A program made the position numbers and the translations under genes. This document shows, piece after piece, positions 46,501 through 59,400 of a stretch of DNA of 64,000 nucleotides (the first letter of the stretch is position 1; the number at the start of each line of letters is the position of its first letter). Source of the DNA: Labyrinthula sp. Ha (lineage: Eukaryota; Sar; Bigyra; Labyrinthulida; Labyrinthulaceae); contig JAALGZ010000003.1 of assembly GCA_015227615.1 (NCBI GenBank), forward strand, positions 1,116,001 to 1,180,000. Reading direction: 5' to 3'. The notes beneath the pieces are model-generated. The model worked only from the letters and a program-made list of their open reading frames with translations, had not been told where the DNA came from and ran no database searches.

Positions 46501-49500
46501 ATTATGAAATTTAATTTTCAAATACAATAAGCCATATTTGCTTATCATCTCCAGCAACTTGCTTAAGGATAAAAAAGAACTCCTAACATAATGAAATTCT
46601 CGCATCATAAAGTATTTAATCATTCAGCGACATGTTGGTTTTCAATTATATGACATCTCATGCTTACATTATTCGGGGAAATGATGAATAGCTCAAGTAA
46701 GGGCCATAAGCTCAAGTATTTTATTTTCTTCTCTAATTAGAACAAATTTCCAATGGATAGATTATCAGCGAGGAAATATAGGAGAGACGTTTCATGGCGG
46801 GGATAAGCTAGGCACAGAGCTTTAGTTATCTATTGGTTTTGGATTCTATATTCCACTGACGCTTTTATTTTTTTAATTCAGAAAAAAAGAAAGAAGGTAT
46901 ATTTAAACTGCAAAAAAATGCCAATCGATGTGGTTTATACTTTTTGGAATGGAGCTTGATAACAATATGTTTGGGATGCACTGTAATGATGTTGTTAAGA
47001 GAGTATCAGTTTTCGCAGAAAGCTATCTATATTTTTTACTGTTCTAGTGTCGATACACTTCATATAATAGATATACTTTAATATTCTCATTATTGAATAA
47101 TATAGTTAGAATAGTATAGGTAGATTTGCTTCATTTCGCATAGGTTTAAAGATAGCATAACTATCAGATAGAATTACAGTTAAGAAATATTGAAACATTT
47201 GAAACATAACACTTACATATATGGAAAAATAACTGATTAAATCTGTAAAATTTTTGAAATCTTAGTTGGAATATCGATGTTTTCGGAAATTCTTTACTTA
47301 TTATGATGAAACACTTATGTCGATACTGAATAATTGGTGACGTCTTTTATGACATGTCTTAGTAAAAAAGATAATTTCATATCTGAATTGTTCTTGGACC
47401 AATGTCTCTGACATATGACTAAGATGAAGACTTTTCTTCAACCTTCATTACCCCCCCTTGGTTGTGTATACTAATTCAGACACTATAGACTATACTCGGG
47501 AATACCGTGTGATAAGAGGTTAAGGGATCCACAATTCTTTGAAAGGCAGCGCTCTTATTTTGAAATGAAAACCATATGAAATTTTTTAGCTTATTTTTCC
47601 CAATTTTCCATTACAAGTTCTTGTAATAAATGGTATTGTTAATATAAATTTTGAAATAGTGTTTCTCTTGAAGTATACTATTTAATCTTTACATATAGCT
47701 CCACAGTGTCTGTAGGTAAGATACAAGTTATAACATAACTCATAGAGACATGTTGGAACCAAGTTCAGATTATTCGAGAAAATGAGACGAAAATTTGAAT
47801 ATATTCCATTCAATTTCCCTCTTGAATTATATTTTGAGATTTCAAGACACTGAGCCATGTACCATACAAGCGTGTGATGAAGTTTATATATTTGAAATGT
47901 CTCTTAGCTTCTTGGAAGCATCACAGCCCTAACATACTATTTCTTTTCTTTAAATACAAGATGTATATTTCTACCAACATAAAGATTATGGTAGTTATAT
48001 GAACGGAATTAATCTAGGCTTCTTTTGTTCCGCTTAAATTAGAATTCCGTTCACAATCGTTAATTACGTAAAATGACTTAGCAGACTAAGTGAGTTGATA
48101 AGAGGGCTTCAATATTTTACGGATGTCTGTCCAACAAACAATTTCCTCTTTTCATTCGTTTTTTTAGTGCGAACATTTCAGCATCTCTGGATGTGCTCCC
48201 AACATGTCGTTTAAATACATGTCAATATTTCCAGAACACTTTGAAGGCTACAACGCGGCACATTGCAAACTCTTCTTGACCTATAAATCAGAAACTTCGC
48301 CTATATTGGTTCCTTCGGGTGAAGAGCTTGTTACCAAACGTTGTACGCTTCTCACGTGTTCAATATTTAGTTGCTTAGCTGTAACAATTGAAGGTGTACT
48401 ATCATGTCACATCATAATTTTGCTCCTTTGACACCTAGTTTTTTAGCCAAATAATAATATCAAAACGATTCTGTCATCAAATAAAGATGTAAAACGAATT
48501 CATTTTTAAACAATAGCTCGCGAAAATGGGGAGGCAGAGGTAAAAATTTCTAGCCAAAAAGTCTATTAGTTACTTCAATATAAATTCTAGCAGTGTTGAC
48601 ACTTTTAGCATAGTGTAGAGAAATTTTTGAGAACTGATATTGTGAAAGCTGACTTTTCGCTAATAGTAGCATTAAAGTGGGAATCAGTTGCGCCTAGTCC
48701 CATTAAGCAAATGCTTACATATTTAACTAATTTATTCATATTTACATACTCTGAAATCTTCTATTCATTTCTTACATTTTTTATCACAAGTAAAAATAGC
48801 ATTTTCACAAACATACTTAAAGAATCTCTCATGAACTAGAGAAGTTACTTGAGCTAGTGGGGTATCTGTTAATCCTAGAGTTGTAACAAAATTTAATTTC
48901 TCTTCAGTTTACCCTCTCTTTCTCTTAATTTATTACCTTCTACGTCACTCCCGGCAATATTTACACAGCTAACAATAAAACTGTACAGAATAAGTTTAGT
49001 ATCAAATTTAATACTAACATCATAAGGAGATTCCTCGCTAGATGTACACATACCCTTACACCTAAACATTTAGGTCTTATTATTAAATATGCTCAATTTT
49101 TCAACCAATGAAAACGGGTGAAAACTTTGTTTTCTATAGTCGATTTTTTTGCTAAATACTTTGCGAAATTATCGAACATAGCTTCTGGATCGTTTGGTTT
49201 ATCTCGGTATCAGCAAATTGGTTGTAACTTTCTCTTTTAGTTTAACAAATTTTCTTTAGAGCAAAATCCTTCCTATCGCATATTTTTTATTATTTTCCTT
49301 AGTTTACTTTGTTATTAAGTACAAGCTTCGACCTTATGGTCATTTAGGTGAATTCTTCTTTATATCAGGCGGCACACAATATGGTGGCGTAAAAATCACT
49401 TCCCTTGCTCCAGGTAAAGTCCCTAGTTAGAGCAGACAATAAACTAAACAAGCAATTTTGAAGCTTACAGGCATGAATTTCTTCTTAAGCTCGCGCTTTT

Positions 49501-50100
49501 TAATTTTTATTATGTCTCAAACCTCTAGATAGTAGCAATTTTAACGTTTCAATGTATCAAAGCTATAATGATCTATTTCCTGAATATACAAAGACAAACA
49601 CTAGTCGAATATTACTGTTATTCTCAACCAACAATTTTCAAATAGTTCAACTTTATTAGATGTGTGCTTGAGCTGGTTCAGGTAATAATTTTTGTTATAC
49701 ATTGTTGAAACCTTGTGGCCATACTCTTACATTGTATTAGCTTCGAGAACTCAGGCGGTGAAGTAATATCTGAGCATTGAGTAGTATCCTTTGAGAAGCA
49801 CACACCAATCGGTTGAGCCTGTATATACAACAAAGAAAATAGAAGCAAAATCGACGGGTTCGTTTTTATACACGCCTCTTTTCTGATTGGCCGGGACTGG
49901 AAACTCCTCAAAATAAAAATTCAAAATGAATGCAATCAAGCCAACAAAACAGAAAAACTGTATCAAGATTGTGAAAGCACGAAGTTTGGGTACAAGAAAA
50001 GAGGAAATGACAATGAAAACTTGATCAAGTTAATGTATGTTCACTATTCCATGTATTTAATCAAAAATTATATTAGTTTTTAGGCTAGCTAAACAATTTT
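43561..50100. other. gene-poor stretch
   Basis: About 6.5 kb without a gene I can defend; open frames are under 80 codons and motif-free. It includes a perfect palindrome at 44549-44569 (10-bp arms ATTTACCTCC / GGAGGTAAAT around one T) and two diverged copies of a block around 46299 and 46470 (TGAAGCTATGGAGGCATTTT against CGAAGCTATGACAGCATTTT). A CTGATTGG box occurs at about 49.88 kb. Confidence 0.4.
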
Positions 50101-50117
50101 AGCTTGGATGTTCTCAC

Positions 50118-50313
50118 AGAAAATAAAAAGAAAGTCAAAGAAGTTCAATTCAAGTTTAATTTACATTTGAAAAAAAAGAAAGTTCAAGACGTTTTACAAA
50201 ACTAAAAGTTTAATTTATGTTTGAAGAGAAAAAGAAAGTGCAACACGTTGGAGTTTAATGTAATTTACATTTGAAAAGAAAAAGAAAGCACAATACGCTT
50301 TACAAAAAAAAAC
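50118..50313 (+). repeat. short diverged tandem repeat, about 3.5 copies
   Basis: Units of about 45-60 bp, each built as TTTAATTTACATTTGAA, then AAAAAGAAAG, then CAA-ACG-TTTAC. Clear copies start near 50154, 50208 and 50253, with a partial one before them. The copies differ by substitutions and small length changes. Confidence 0.65.
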
Positions 50314-50679
50314 TTAAAAAAAAAGGTACATCATTTTCAGAATGTTTGTTTAATTGAATTTACTTTTAAAAGGGATGGGGTTTAGGTTGAGTGTTTGAAA
50401 AAACATATGCATGGATAAAGTTCAAGTCAAGAGATCAAGGAGAATATGATTTGATTACTTTTCAATTTTTTTGACCCCAAGTTTAGACGTGATTGATTTT
50501 TTTCAAACCCAATCTTATTTATTCTTTTTCTCTTAGCTGCTGATTTGACGTTCAAACTTGATTCTGTACATAATTCCTGGAAATGTTCTGTGAAATAATA
50601 ATTCTGCTTCAGCCATTAAAGTTTAGGCTCTAACAAATCTATGTAGACATTCTAGTCTAGCTTCTGTTAAGTCAGTTAC
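50314..50679. other. A/T-rich spacer after the tandem repeat
   Basis: Runs of A and T, with no gene, RNA or repeat recognised. Confidence 0.4.
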
Positions 50680-51135
50680 CTAAAAGATGTAAACGTTTCT
50701 CTTTGAATCAAACTTAAGATTAACTTTAAAAGTACAATTCTTCGAACTAGTACAAATAATTCTACAACTTCCTAGCTTAACTACTTCAATTCTAAACTTT
50801 TTCAGCATTTCTGACTTTGTAAAATGGCGTACTGACTCTTTACTACTTCTAAGGCGTCCTGCAACGTAGTTCTGATGTGTTTCCAACATCTGTTTTGCAG
50901 AACCAGAGCTCTTTAACAACCATCTTTCTTCTTAACACATTTTTTTCTTTTGTGTTAAACTTTTTTTGTGGGTTTTTTCGTAAGGATTTTTTTCCCTAGC
51001 AGTTTTTGTTAAATTTTTCTTTTTCTTCGTATCCTTTTGGTTAGACTTGTGAATTTTTCTACCCTTTAATTTCCTAGGCGAATTCCAATTCCGCGCCTTA
51101 AAAATTCTCGCTATGAAATTTTGGTTTCTGCACAC
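50680..51135 (-). pseudogene. possible fragment of a Mutator-type transposase DNA-binding region
   Basis: Two adjoining minus-strand frames read as one short basic protein. The first (51135-50932) is very Lys-rich (HKSNQKDTKKKKNLTKTAREK). The second (50919-50680) ends with FRIEVVKLGSCRIICTSSKN and CTFKVNLKFD, a C-x-x-x-x-x-C spacing inside beta strands that resembles the N-terminal WRKY-GCM1/FLYWCH-like zinc domain of MuDR-type transposases. No catalytic domain follows before the frames close. A spacer of roughly 20-30 nt between the frames could be one of this genome's tiny introns, or the whole could be a decayed DNA transposon. The Mutator-like MITE at 43.4 kb gives some context. The call is weak. 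Confidence 0.3.
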
Positions 51136-51174
51136 TCAAAATCCAGGCGAAGTATAAATTTTCATGTAATCTGA

Positions 51175-51182
51175 CCAATCAG
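51175..51182 (+). promoter_or_regulatory. candidate CCAAT box upstream of the multicopper oxidase
   Basis: CCAATCAG about 190 bp before the ATG at 51370, in direct orientation. The same octamer occurs at 21306 and, reversed, near 49.88 kb. It is assigned by position only. Confidence 0.25.
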
Positions 51183-51369
51183 AATTGAGTGGCATGTCAA
51201 ACACTGTCATCTAAAAAGTCATATCCCAAAATTAACATCACCCATTAGATTAGAAGTAGTACTATTATTCGACTAAGCTGTCTATCTTAGTTTTGATTAC
51301 TGAGTAGATGATGCTGTTTCGGTTCTCCTGTAATTTAAGCAGTATGGTATTACCACAGCTTCAAATAAG

Positions 51370-53428
51370 ATGCAAAACCAAGACGAAAATCAAAACTACG
51401 AAACATTTCCCTTAGTTGCGGATAGTCCCAGAATTAGACGCTCTTCATCTGTATCAACCTACTTCAATGACCTATCAAGAAAAGATTGGATTTATAAGAT
51501 ATTTACTCTTATCTCAATGACTCTCTTTTGTGTTGCTATTATGTTGTTGCTTTTCTTCCCTCTCCAATATCTTTACGCACAGATTATACATAAATCTTCT
51601 AACTTTTCTTCACCGGAACATGATTGGACTTCTGAGGATTATAAAACCCGTGGACTCAATTTTCGAAGGTATCAGTCTAAAATAATTTCCTCAAAGGGGA
51701 AGTTTGATCAAAATTTAACTCTGACGCAGAGTTCACGTGATCTTTCAAGTTTCACTGGTGAAAAAAGGATTATTGACATTTTGCTATATCATGATGGTTT
51801 CAAAGTATTTGTAGTTTCTCCTGGTGATAAAGTTTCAATAACTCTTGTTAACAAACTAAAAGGAAAGAAGAAAGTTTCAAATGAAAATTTGAAAACAACA
51901 GAGAACATGTTTCGTTTTCCCAGCATTACTAATCTGCACTGGCATGGAGTTCATGCTTCTCCAGAAAAAGAAGATAATGTCTTTGATATTATATCTCCAG
52001 GTAAGTCAAGAATATACAACTACAAAATATCTGATACTCATCCAACAGGGTACTTTTATCTTATCAACTTAGAAATAGAACATATTTTCTGCATTCTCAT
52101 TTTCATGGTTCATCAACTTATCAAACAGCAAATGGTTTAGCTATTCCAATAATTATAAAAGATATTGATAGTAGAAACGAAGATAATATACTAGGAAGTG
52201 TTCGAGAAGAAAATGATATAAGTATATCTTAGGCTCTTTTTTACTTTAGCTATGTTGATTGGATTCCTTAACCTAAATACCGGTTCTGCACAAGAAAAGA
52301 AGACCACAAATTACTTTTTCTGGAAGCACTTTTTGCTACATGAAGACATTTCTGAAGGTAAGAATCATGTTCTGAACCAAGAGTTTCTTACTTTGAACGG
52401 TGAAAACGCTAGAATATCATTTCTTGAAGTAGAAGAAAAAACTTGGTATCGTTTCAGGTTCATCAACGCAGTGGTTGATGGAAATATTAACCTAGTTTTT
52501 AATGGTTTTAGAAATGAACATGGAAATTGTGTACTCCACAATATTGCTGCAGATGGTGTTACTTTTGACTCAGCAAGAAAGTTTTCCCTGAATGAAACTC
52601 AGACTGTGCTTATCCCTTCTGTACCTCTGCCTTTTATTTTATATCTAGGGATCAAGAAAGGATTTTATATTTGGTTGCCTAGAAATATCAAAATCTGCTA
52701 TGTTCAAAATCTCCTCTGTTTCAGACAAAACGATTACGAAATACTTGGGTACAGGATCAAATATTCTACAGGGAGAACTATTAACTCTAATACCAAAAAA
52801 TTCTCGGATAGTTTTCTCCAAAAGGAAACAGAAACAGTTTAAAAACTTTTTTGAGGCCGAGACTCTGGCCTTGAACGGGTATTCATCTATTATTTTTTAT
52901 TCGCATAGAAGCCCGCAAAAAACTACCTCTAAAGAAATTAATGAGGATCCAACTTTTATTGTGAATTATACTTTTGGTGGAGAAAATACTCCCAAAGCTT
53001 TACTAGGACATGGTTTGTCTATCAACACAAGAAACGAGACAGCAACTGAGTACAACTATACATTCTATGGAGTTAATGGGGTGAAGTATTCAGAAACTCC
53101 TTTAACTAAAGTTGAGCTAGACAAACCTCAGTACTGGAAAATCGTAAACCAAAAAGCTTTAGATGGATCTGACGCGATTGAGTCCCATCCTTTTCATATT
53201 CATACGAACCACTTTAGAGTTGTTTCTATTGAAGCAGAAGAACCAGAGACAAAGTATCTGGACTTTCAGATTGGTGACATAAGAGACACAATTTCAATAC
53301 CACCCAAGTTTAATATAACAATAAGTTTCACTCCGAAGGACTACATTGGGAGAAGTTTGGCCCACTGCCACACATTTGCTCACGCCGATACTGGGATGCT
53401 ATTTATATTTGATATACTGAAACCATAG
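51370..53428 (+). CDS. membrane-anchored multicopper oxidase
   Basis: Four exons (51370-52049, 52073-52221, 52250-52620, 52649-53428) give 659 residues; introns of 23, 28 and 28 nt. A single hydrophobic segment at about 42-66 behind a basic-flanked 40-residue tail predicts a type II membrane protein with the oxidase outside the cytosol. Three cupredoxin domains are implied. LHWHGVH (189-195) and LHSHFHGSS (233-241) give the first half of the trinuclear copper site, and near the C-terminus HPFHIHTNHFRV and AHCHTFAHADTGML give the second half plus the Type 1 copper ligands including a Met. All copper ligands are present. The family includes laccases, Fet3-type ferroxidases and ascorbate oxidases; the substrate cannot be told, and no iron permease lies beside it. 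Removing the introns restores HPTGNRTYFLHSHFHGSS and LIPSGSRKDFIF, so the model is firm. Confidence 0.92.
52050..52072 (+). other. 23-nt spliceosomal intron (multicopper oxidase, intron 1)
   Basis: Starts GTACTTTTATC and ends CAACTTAG. Removal restores the copper-binding block TYFLHSHFHGSSTYQTANG in frame. Confidence 0.93.
52222..52249 (+). other. 28-nt spliceosomal intron (multicopper oxidase, intron 2)
   Basis: Starts GTATATCTTAGG and ends TTACTTTAG, contains a stop, and shifts the frame if retained. Removal joins EENDI to TMLIGFLNLN. Confidence 0.85.
52621..52648 (+). other. 28-nt spliceosomal intron (multicopper oxidase, intron 3)
   Basis: Starts GTACCTCTGCC and ends TATATCTAG. Removal restores TVLIPSGSRKDFIFGC, the usual strand before the third cupredoxin domain. 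Confidence 0.92.
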
Positions 53429-56400
53429 ATATTTCTCAGAGTGTTTATCTAGCTAGATCTTCTTCAGCTCCTTTGTGTGTGTAGTCTTTACGCATATTTT
53501 GTAAAGTTTACTATCATGTTTTCATGCACAGAATTTTCTTTTCAAAGACGTTCGCGGCTCACAGTATTTAATAAAAGGTTTAGTTTTTAGACTTAACTAA
53601 GGAAGAATCTACCCGTATACTTAGGCAACAAGAGATTGAGTACCAGGAACCCTATCTTTGCCAGAGGCACTAATGTTAAAGATTAATAAAGGGCTGGAGG
53701 TAGTAATTAACAAAAGAATAAGATCAGATGTAGGTCAATACATGAAAGATAGGAATATGCTGAAAGGGAATAAGTGTACAACTACATATTTGAGCAGCCT
53801 CGTGAAAATAAGAGGGAGTGGCAACGCATAATGGGAAGTTTTGAAACTAGTCGACCACCATTACCACTCTTGGGACAAAGTTTTTCAAAAAAGATCCTAA
53901 CTCTCAACTGGCTCAACAAATGTTGTTCCAGCATAATATAGGATTCAGGTGTGATAGGCTTTATCTCCTGCTGAATAATAAAATGTTCTACATAAATAAC
54001 AACCTGGTTGTTACTTTGTATGTTGAGTAGGATATTTTTATGAAGGTATTCTTGCTGATGTTAAAGGAGAACTTATTACCAATATTTTGTCAGAAGCAAA
54101 AAGAATTTGATATAATAACTCCTAAAAAGCGCTTTTACTGTTGGTCTCTTATCTGAAATATCTTTGATAAAGGGAAAGGGCATGGAGCAATTGATCTCGA
54201 AAAAATTCCAGCATAATAAATAAGTTTTGCTGTTAGCTGTTGTCCTTCAGAGTGAAATTCAATAATAACCCCTCTGAAGAGAAAAGTTTCAGATATAATT
54301 CAACTAGTGCATACTTGTCAAGTCAAATCTTCCTTCCTGGCAGCTCATTATCAGACACCACTCAAAATTAACACTGAAAGATAATTGGCCCGAGCACTGC
54401 CCTACACAAAACACAACGCCGATTTGAGAATAACCATGAACCCTTCAGCCCAGTGCACAGTGATTGTCATGGGCCTCTCACTGGTAACAAAATCTAATAT
54501 GGGCAAGAGATTTGTTAATATCTTGATATTAATTAAATTTACTTCTATAGGCCAACATAAGATTCGCTACAGATGAAAAATATGCTTGCTCTGTACTCTG
54601 ACAAGTCTAATTAAACCCGCTACATCTCAAACTACCCCAGCATAAAATAAGAAATTAGAAACATGGAATAGAGTTTTAGTAGTTGAATTCTCACCTAAAA
54701 TCTAGATAAAATTTTTAAGAACCTGAACACGAATTTCTAAGACACTATTTCCTTAAATACCAAACTTGTTTCAATATCCAGAAATTATCAGCTCACCCAC
54801 TTTCAATTCTTCTGCCATTATATCATTTGTTTTGCATCCAGATTAATCTTGAGCAAGAAATTGAAGATACTCAATAATTATGGGAAAACATGGAATACAG
54901 CAACCTATGGCGATGAGAAATAAGAGTTATGAAACAAGTAGCCAATTAAAGATTAAAACAGTGGCTATCATGCTGACACCGTCTCCATCATATGCAGCTG
55001 TATAGAACACATAAAATGGTTCACTCTGGTCCCCCAGGTTTACCAAATTTCCTGCTATTTTCAGATTATTCTAGCTACGCCACCTAATCCCTTGGATAAA
55101 AATTAATCCACCAATAAAGAACCAGAGCTTCATTGTGGCATGAAAATGAATATAGCTTCAAATATATTAAATTTATAAACTAATGTGGGTTTCTCACAAA
55201 GCAGAACTCTAGTTTCCTGCAAAATAGTAAAAAACTAGATATTTCTATCACTTCTAGTTTATAGCACTAGAAATCACGAGCAAGGAGAAAATAATTATCA
55301 TGGACAACGAAAAGTTGGGAAATGTTCAATGAATATGAACAAAAAGCGAAAACACAGGGGTGAAAGCTTAATGATGTGATGAACGAAAGTTAAAGACGAT
55401 AACATATCGGATGAGCTAGTTTTCCTAAAATTATTAATAAATTTTGGAACGAAATTAAGAAGTTCGAAACAATATGTTTTAAGCTAATGGTAGTAAGAAA
55501 CCTTGATAACACCAAAAAGACAGGTTCAAGTCTTGAGAAAATAAAATTTAAATATTTCTAGGATATAAAAAAAGCAATTATAATTAGAAGATAATTAAAC
55601 TTGGATGTGCGGAACCACCCGAAGGGATAATACGGGAGATTTCAAGTAGGGGAATTCACGTTAACGCCGCGAATATACAGAAAAAGATATTATTAATTTA
55701 CCTCGGTTTTGAGCTGGTATCTAGATTCTGAAGATAAATTATTTCAACTTTATACAGTTTCTTTATAGTGCAAGTGAAATCAAGATGTGATTCTTAGACA
55801 TAGAGAACTGTCCTTATGATCAGTGGGTTCTCAGCGTATTTATTATCACGTATCTAGGTAAGCTAGAGCTAGTTTCTATCTTCTATATTGGAGTCATGAA
55901 GCTAACTAACAAATAGGATTTAGGTTTTTTAGCTAAACACACAAACTTGATTGAATTGACTAACTTCATTTTAGGCTGTGATTTCATATGAATGGTATAT
56001 TCTTATATTTCCTTTCACCAATGTTCAACTCAGTATTGAGATATTATGTATGCAAAGCAGTATAGCTATGCTAAGTCCTATAATTTGATTGGTTACTATT
56101 CGACATATGATCTAGCATATATTGTATATTCAAGTACCAAGGATAGATTAAGGCGATCTAATAACAACTAGACTTTTTGTTCCTTACAATGTTAATTGAC
56201 ACAATCAACGGGAACAAAATGCACAGATGCCAGGTCAAAGCTAATCAACCCATAGATTAAAAATTGTACTCCAGATCAACTAAGATCTAGTATACATTCG
56301 TTTTTTCCGATGTACTTGGAGAAATGGTCATGTGATATTTCATGTTATCCAAGTTCCAAGAATACAATAAGAACTAAATGGCATTATAAAGCCCAAGAGA

Positions 56401-59400
56401 TCATAATCAAATCTTTATTTATGCTACAACTAAATCGTTAATAAATACTTGTATGACAAAATATATATATATATCTGTTTTAGTAGGGTCACTATTACAG
56501 AATCTTTTTTTTCTAGCAAGGAATAGGCTCTTACTTTCTGCTTATAAAAAATATTGCTCTATGTGAGGAATAGGATGCCATTTTCATATAATATTAAACA
56601 TATTACGAGTCTGAAATAGAAACTCTACACATATCTTGCACTCATTGTATTCATATGAGACGATACTTTATTAACCAAAAAAATACTAGTGGCACTAGCT
56701 AAGACTGTATGATTAGAGAGTTAAAACTATAGACAAAAGCTTGAAATGAACTAAATAAATGACAGGCGACTCTTCCATGTTCCAACTCAAACGGTTGTGA
56801 AATTAAGCCAGATAATATTCCAGTTTTCTAAAATCTTAGTGTATTGTTTCAATGCAAAGATTTATCAGTGTATAAATAAAATTCTTTTGATTGGATGTTA
56901 TACTAATGAAATGAGATTATGTTAGGACAATGTTTAGGAAATGCAAGACGATATTCTTCAATTGCTTAAATCCGTCTAACTACATCAGAAAAAAGAAGCC
57001 AGTTCTCATATGAGAATTAAAGATTTAATATTTTTTACTTCTATTCTTTTCTTTCATAGATATTACCTTGTCCAGATAGCTTCAATCAATGTGGATTATG
57101 GTTATATATAGGTACAGTCCCTTTTCTTGAGAACTATATAAATTTCACATTTAAAGAAATTACCTATGAAGATAAATCCAATTATTGGTGAAACACAGGA
57201 ACACCTAGTAAGAATATGGCTTTTTACTAGTTAGAATAACCAAAATACAAATGGTAAAGATTGCTTACTAATTAATGAATCTCAGCATTACAGTAAGTAG
57301 CATTACCCAATTTTCTATCTTGGAGTCTACCTTGATAGTACTAATGCATAATGATGCTGCTTAGTTAAATACTTAAGTGACATTGCCTAAAACACGTTAT
57401 TATACGTCATTTATATTTTTAAAGTATTTCTATGAGGTAGTTTGGGGTAAGAGTCGATCCAATACTAGGACAAAAGTACTTGCACGTCTTCAAATTATAT
57501 TATTCGTATACTACTGCTACTTTAAAAAAAATCTTATTAAAGAACAATGCATAGGATAAAACTATACATTTAATAATCAATGCGATGGTTCTGATTAATC
57601 TACGTTAATACAAGGAAATGATATGCAACAAATACACCTCTGCAGCGAATAATAGTGTTCATCATAATAAGTTATTAGTTTAGGTCTAATTACATGTCAC
57701 CGCAATGAATGTGTCTGACAGCATTTACTAAGAAAAAAAGTATCAGGATTGTGGTTTCTATCTGTTTCAGACTTTAGTTCTATAATCTTTTTCTTACTTT
57801 GTGGTATTTTGTCACGAATTGTTTGGCTAATTAATGAAAGATAAATTTATCATAAGGGAGCTCACGAAAACAATCTACACTACAGACAAAGAATTTTAGT
57901 TCGGGAAAAATATTATTTCACTTCTATAGAACATAATCAAACCTTCTTCACAAAATCTTAGATAAAGAGGTTTACCAGTTTATGGTAATGATGCAAATTT
58001 CATATGGAAACAAAGTTATGGGTAAGTTCAGAATTATTTGTAATTTTTAGTTAAATAGTGTACTTGGAAACCTCAATATGTGCTTAGCCACGTGTTTATA
58101 AATTCCACTATCGGAGCAGTGTGCCAGCATTGGAAGTCAACAGCTTGAATATAAATCAAATGAAAAAGCTAATAAATTATTATTTGCAGTTAACTCGAAT
58201 CAATCACGGTTATAATTGGCCACTTTTGTGAATAGGTACACATATCATATTTCAGTGAAATTATAATTGCGAAGAAATAAGAATCTTGGTTTAAGGTTGA
58301 TAAGAGCTACTAAAATTAGCATAGGTAAACAAAAATAAGTCCACGCTATGTGTTTAGGGTGTATGTGTGGTTTCCATGGGATATAGATTAATATATCATT
58401 TTAGGTGTCCTGTATTTTTAGGCTTTACGTGGAATATTTGAATTGTCAGTTTGTTGTTGAGATGATACGAATTAGTTTTATAGATATTTTTGGAAATAAT
58501 GCTGTATCGGTCTGAGCATTAAATCGCTAATATTTTGGTAAGTTTTCAGCCTATGGTCTGCTGGGCACAGAGTGTCCTTATTCTATCCTCGTTTTCAGCA
58601 TGTAAATATAGTTATTTCCTATTGACTTTATAGTTTTAAGATTTCTTAAAGATTTTTTACTTGGGTAGAAACTCCAAAATATTTTTTTGGCATATATGCT
58701 AGCTAAGTCTTAGCTTGTTTATCATTGGTGATTGGATCTTATTCACAACTGTAACTTGCATTTATCATATAGAGCGAAACAGATCTATGTTTCATACCTC
58801 TCCTTCTTTTTGTATGGTGCATTTTGAATGGTCTATGAAAGAACTCAATAGGTTAAGTTCTCTAATTGGTCAACAGTTATGTTATATGATTCTATACTCC
58901 TATTTCCCGGAGGTTCCTTAACGTTACAATTCTCCCGGTAACCATTTCTTTCTAGAGGTTCTGATACTTGTGACACTAAAATTAGCTAAAATTACAGGGA
59001 TATCTTTAAGGTGATCACATCTTTATTAGATTGTACAGCTCGACAGAAAATTAATGAATACAAGATTTCCGCAGATTTATGAGCAATAAAATTTTTCCTC
59101 TGGGAATAGAATTTTGTTTCATTTCTGAGGTAATCCTTTTGATTCGGAAATGTGGCCATTTTATGTAAAAAGTATTACTATGTATATTGAAACTCTGTAG
59201 TATCGTTGCGATAAATCCGCTGTTCGAAATTATCTTTGTCTCTTGTGATGGTCTTCAGCTCCAAAGAACTTCCTCGTGCTTGTATATTGTGAGTTGTAAT
59301 ATCTCACAACATCAGAGGTGCATTAACAACAATACCTCGGGAATATGACATCGGTGTTATTTGTTCTCTTAACCTCGAATCGACAACCTGAGTCAAGTAT

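Noticed and set aside
49678-49966. Two minus-strand frames that could be spliced into a small Cys-rich protein with a signal-like start
   Set aside because: The hydrophobic start is a TTG codon with no in-frame ATG upstream, and the needed intron (37 nt) is longer than the proven ones.
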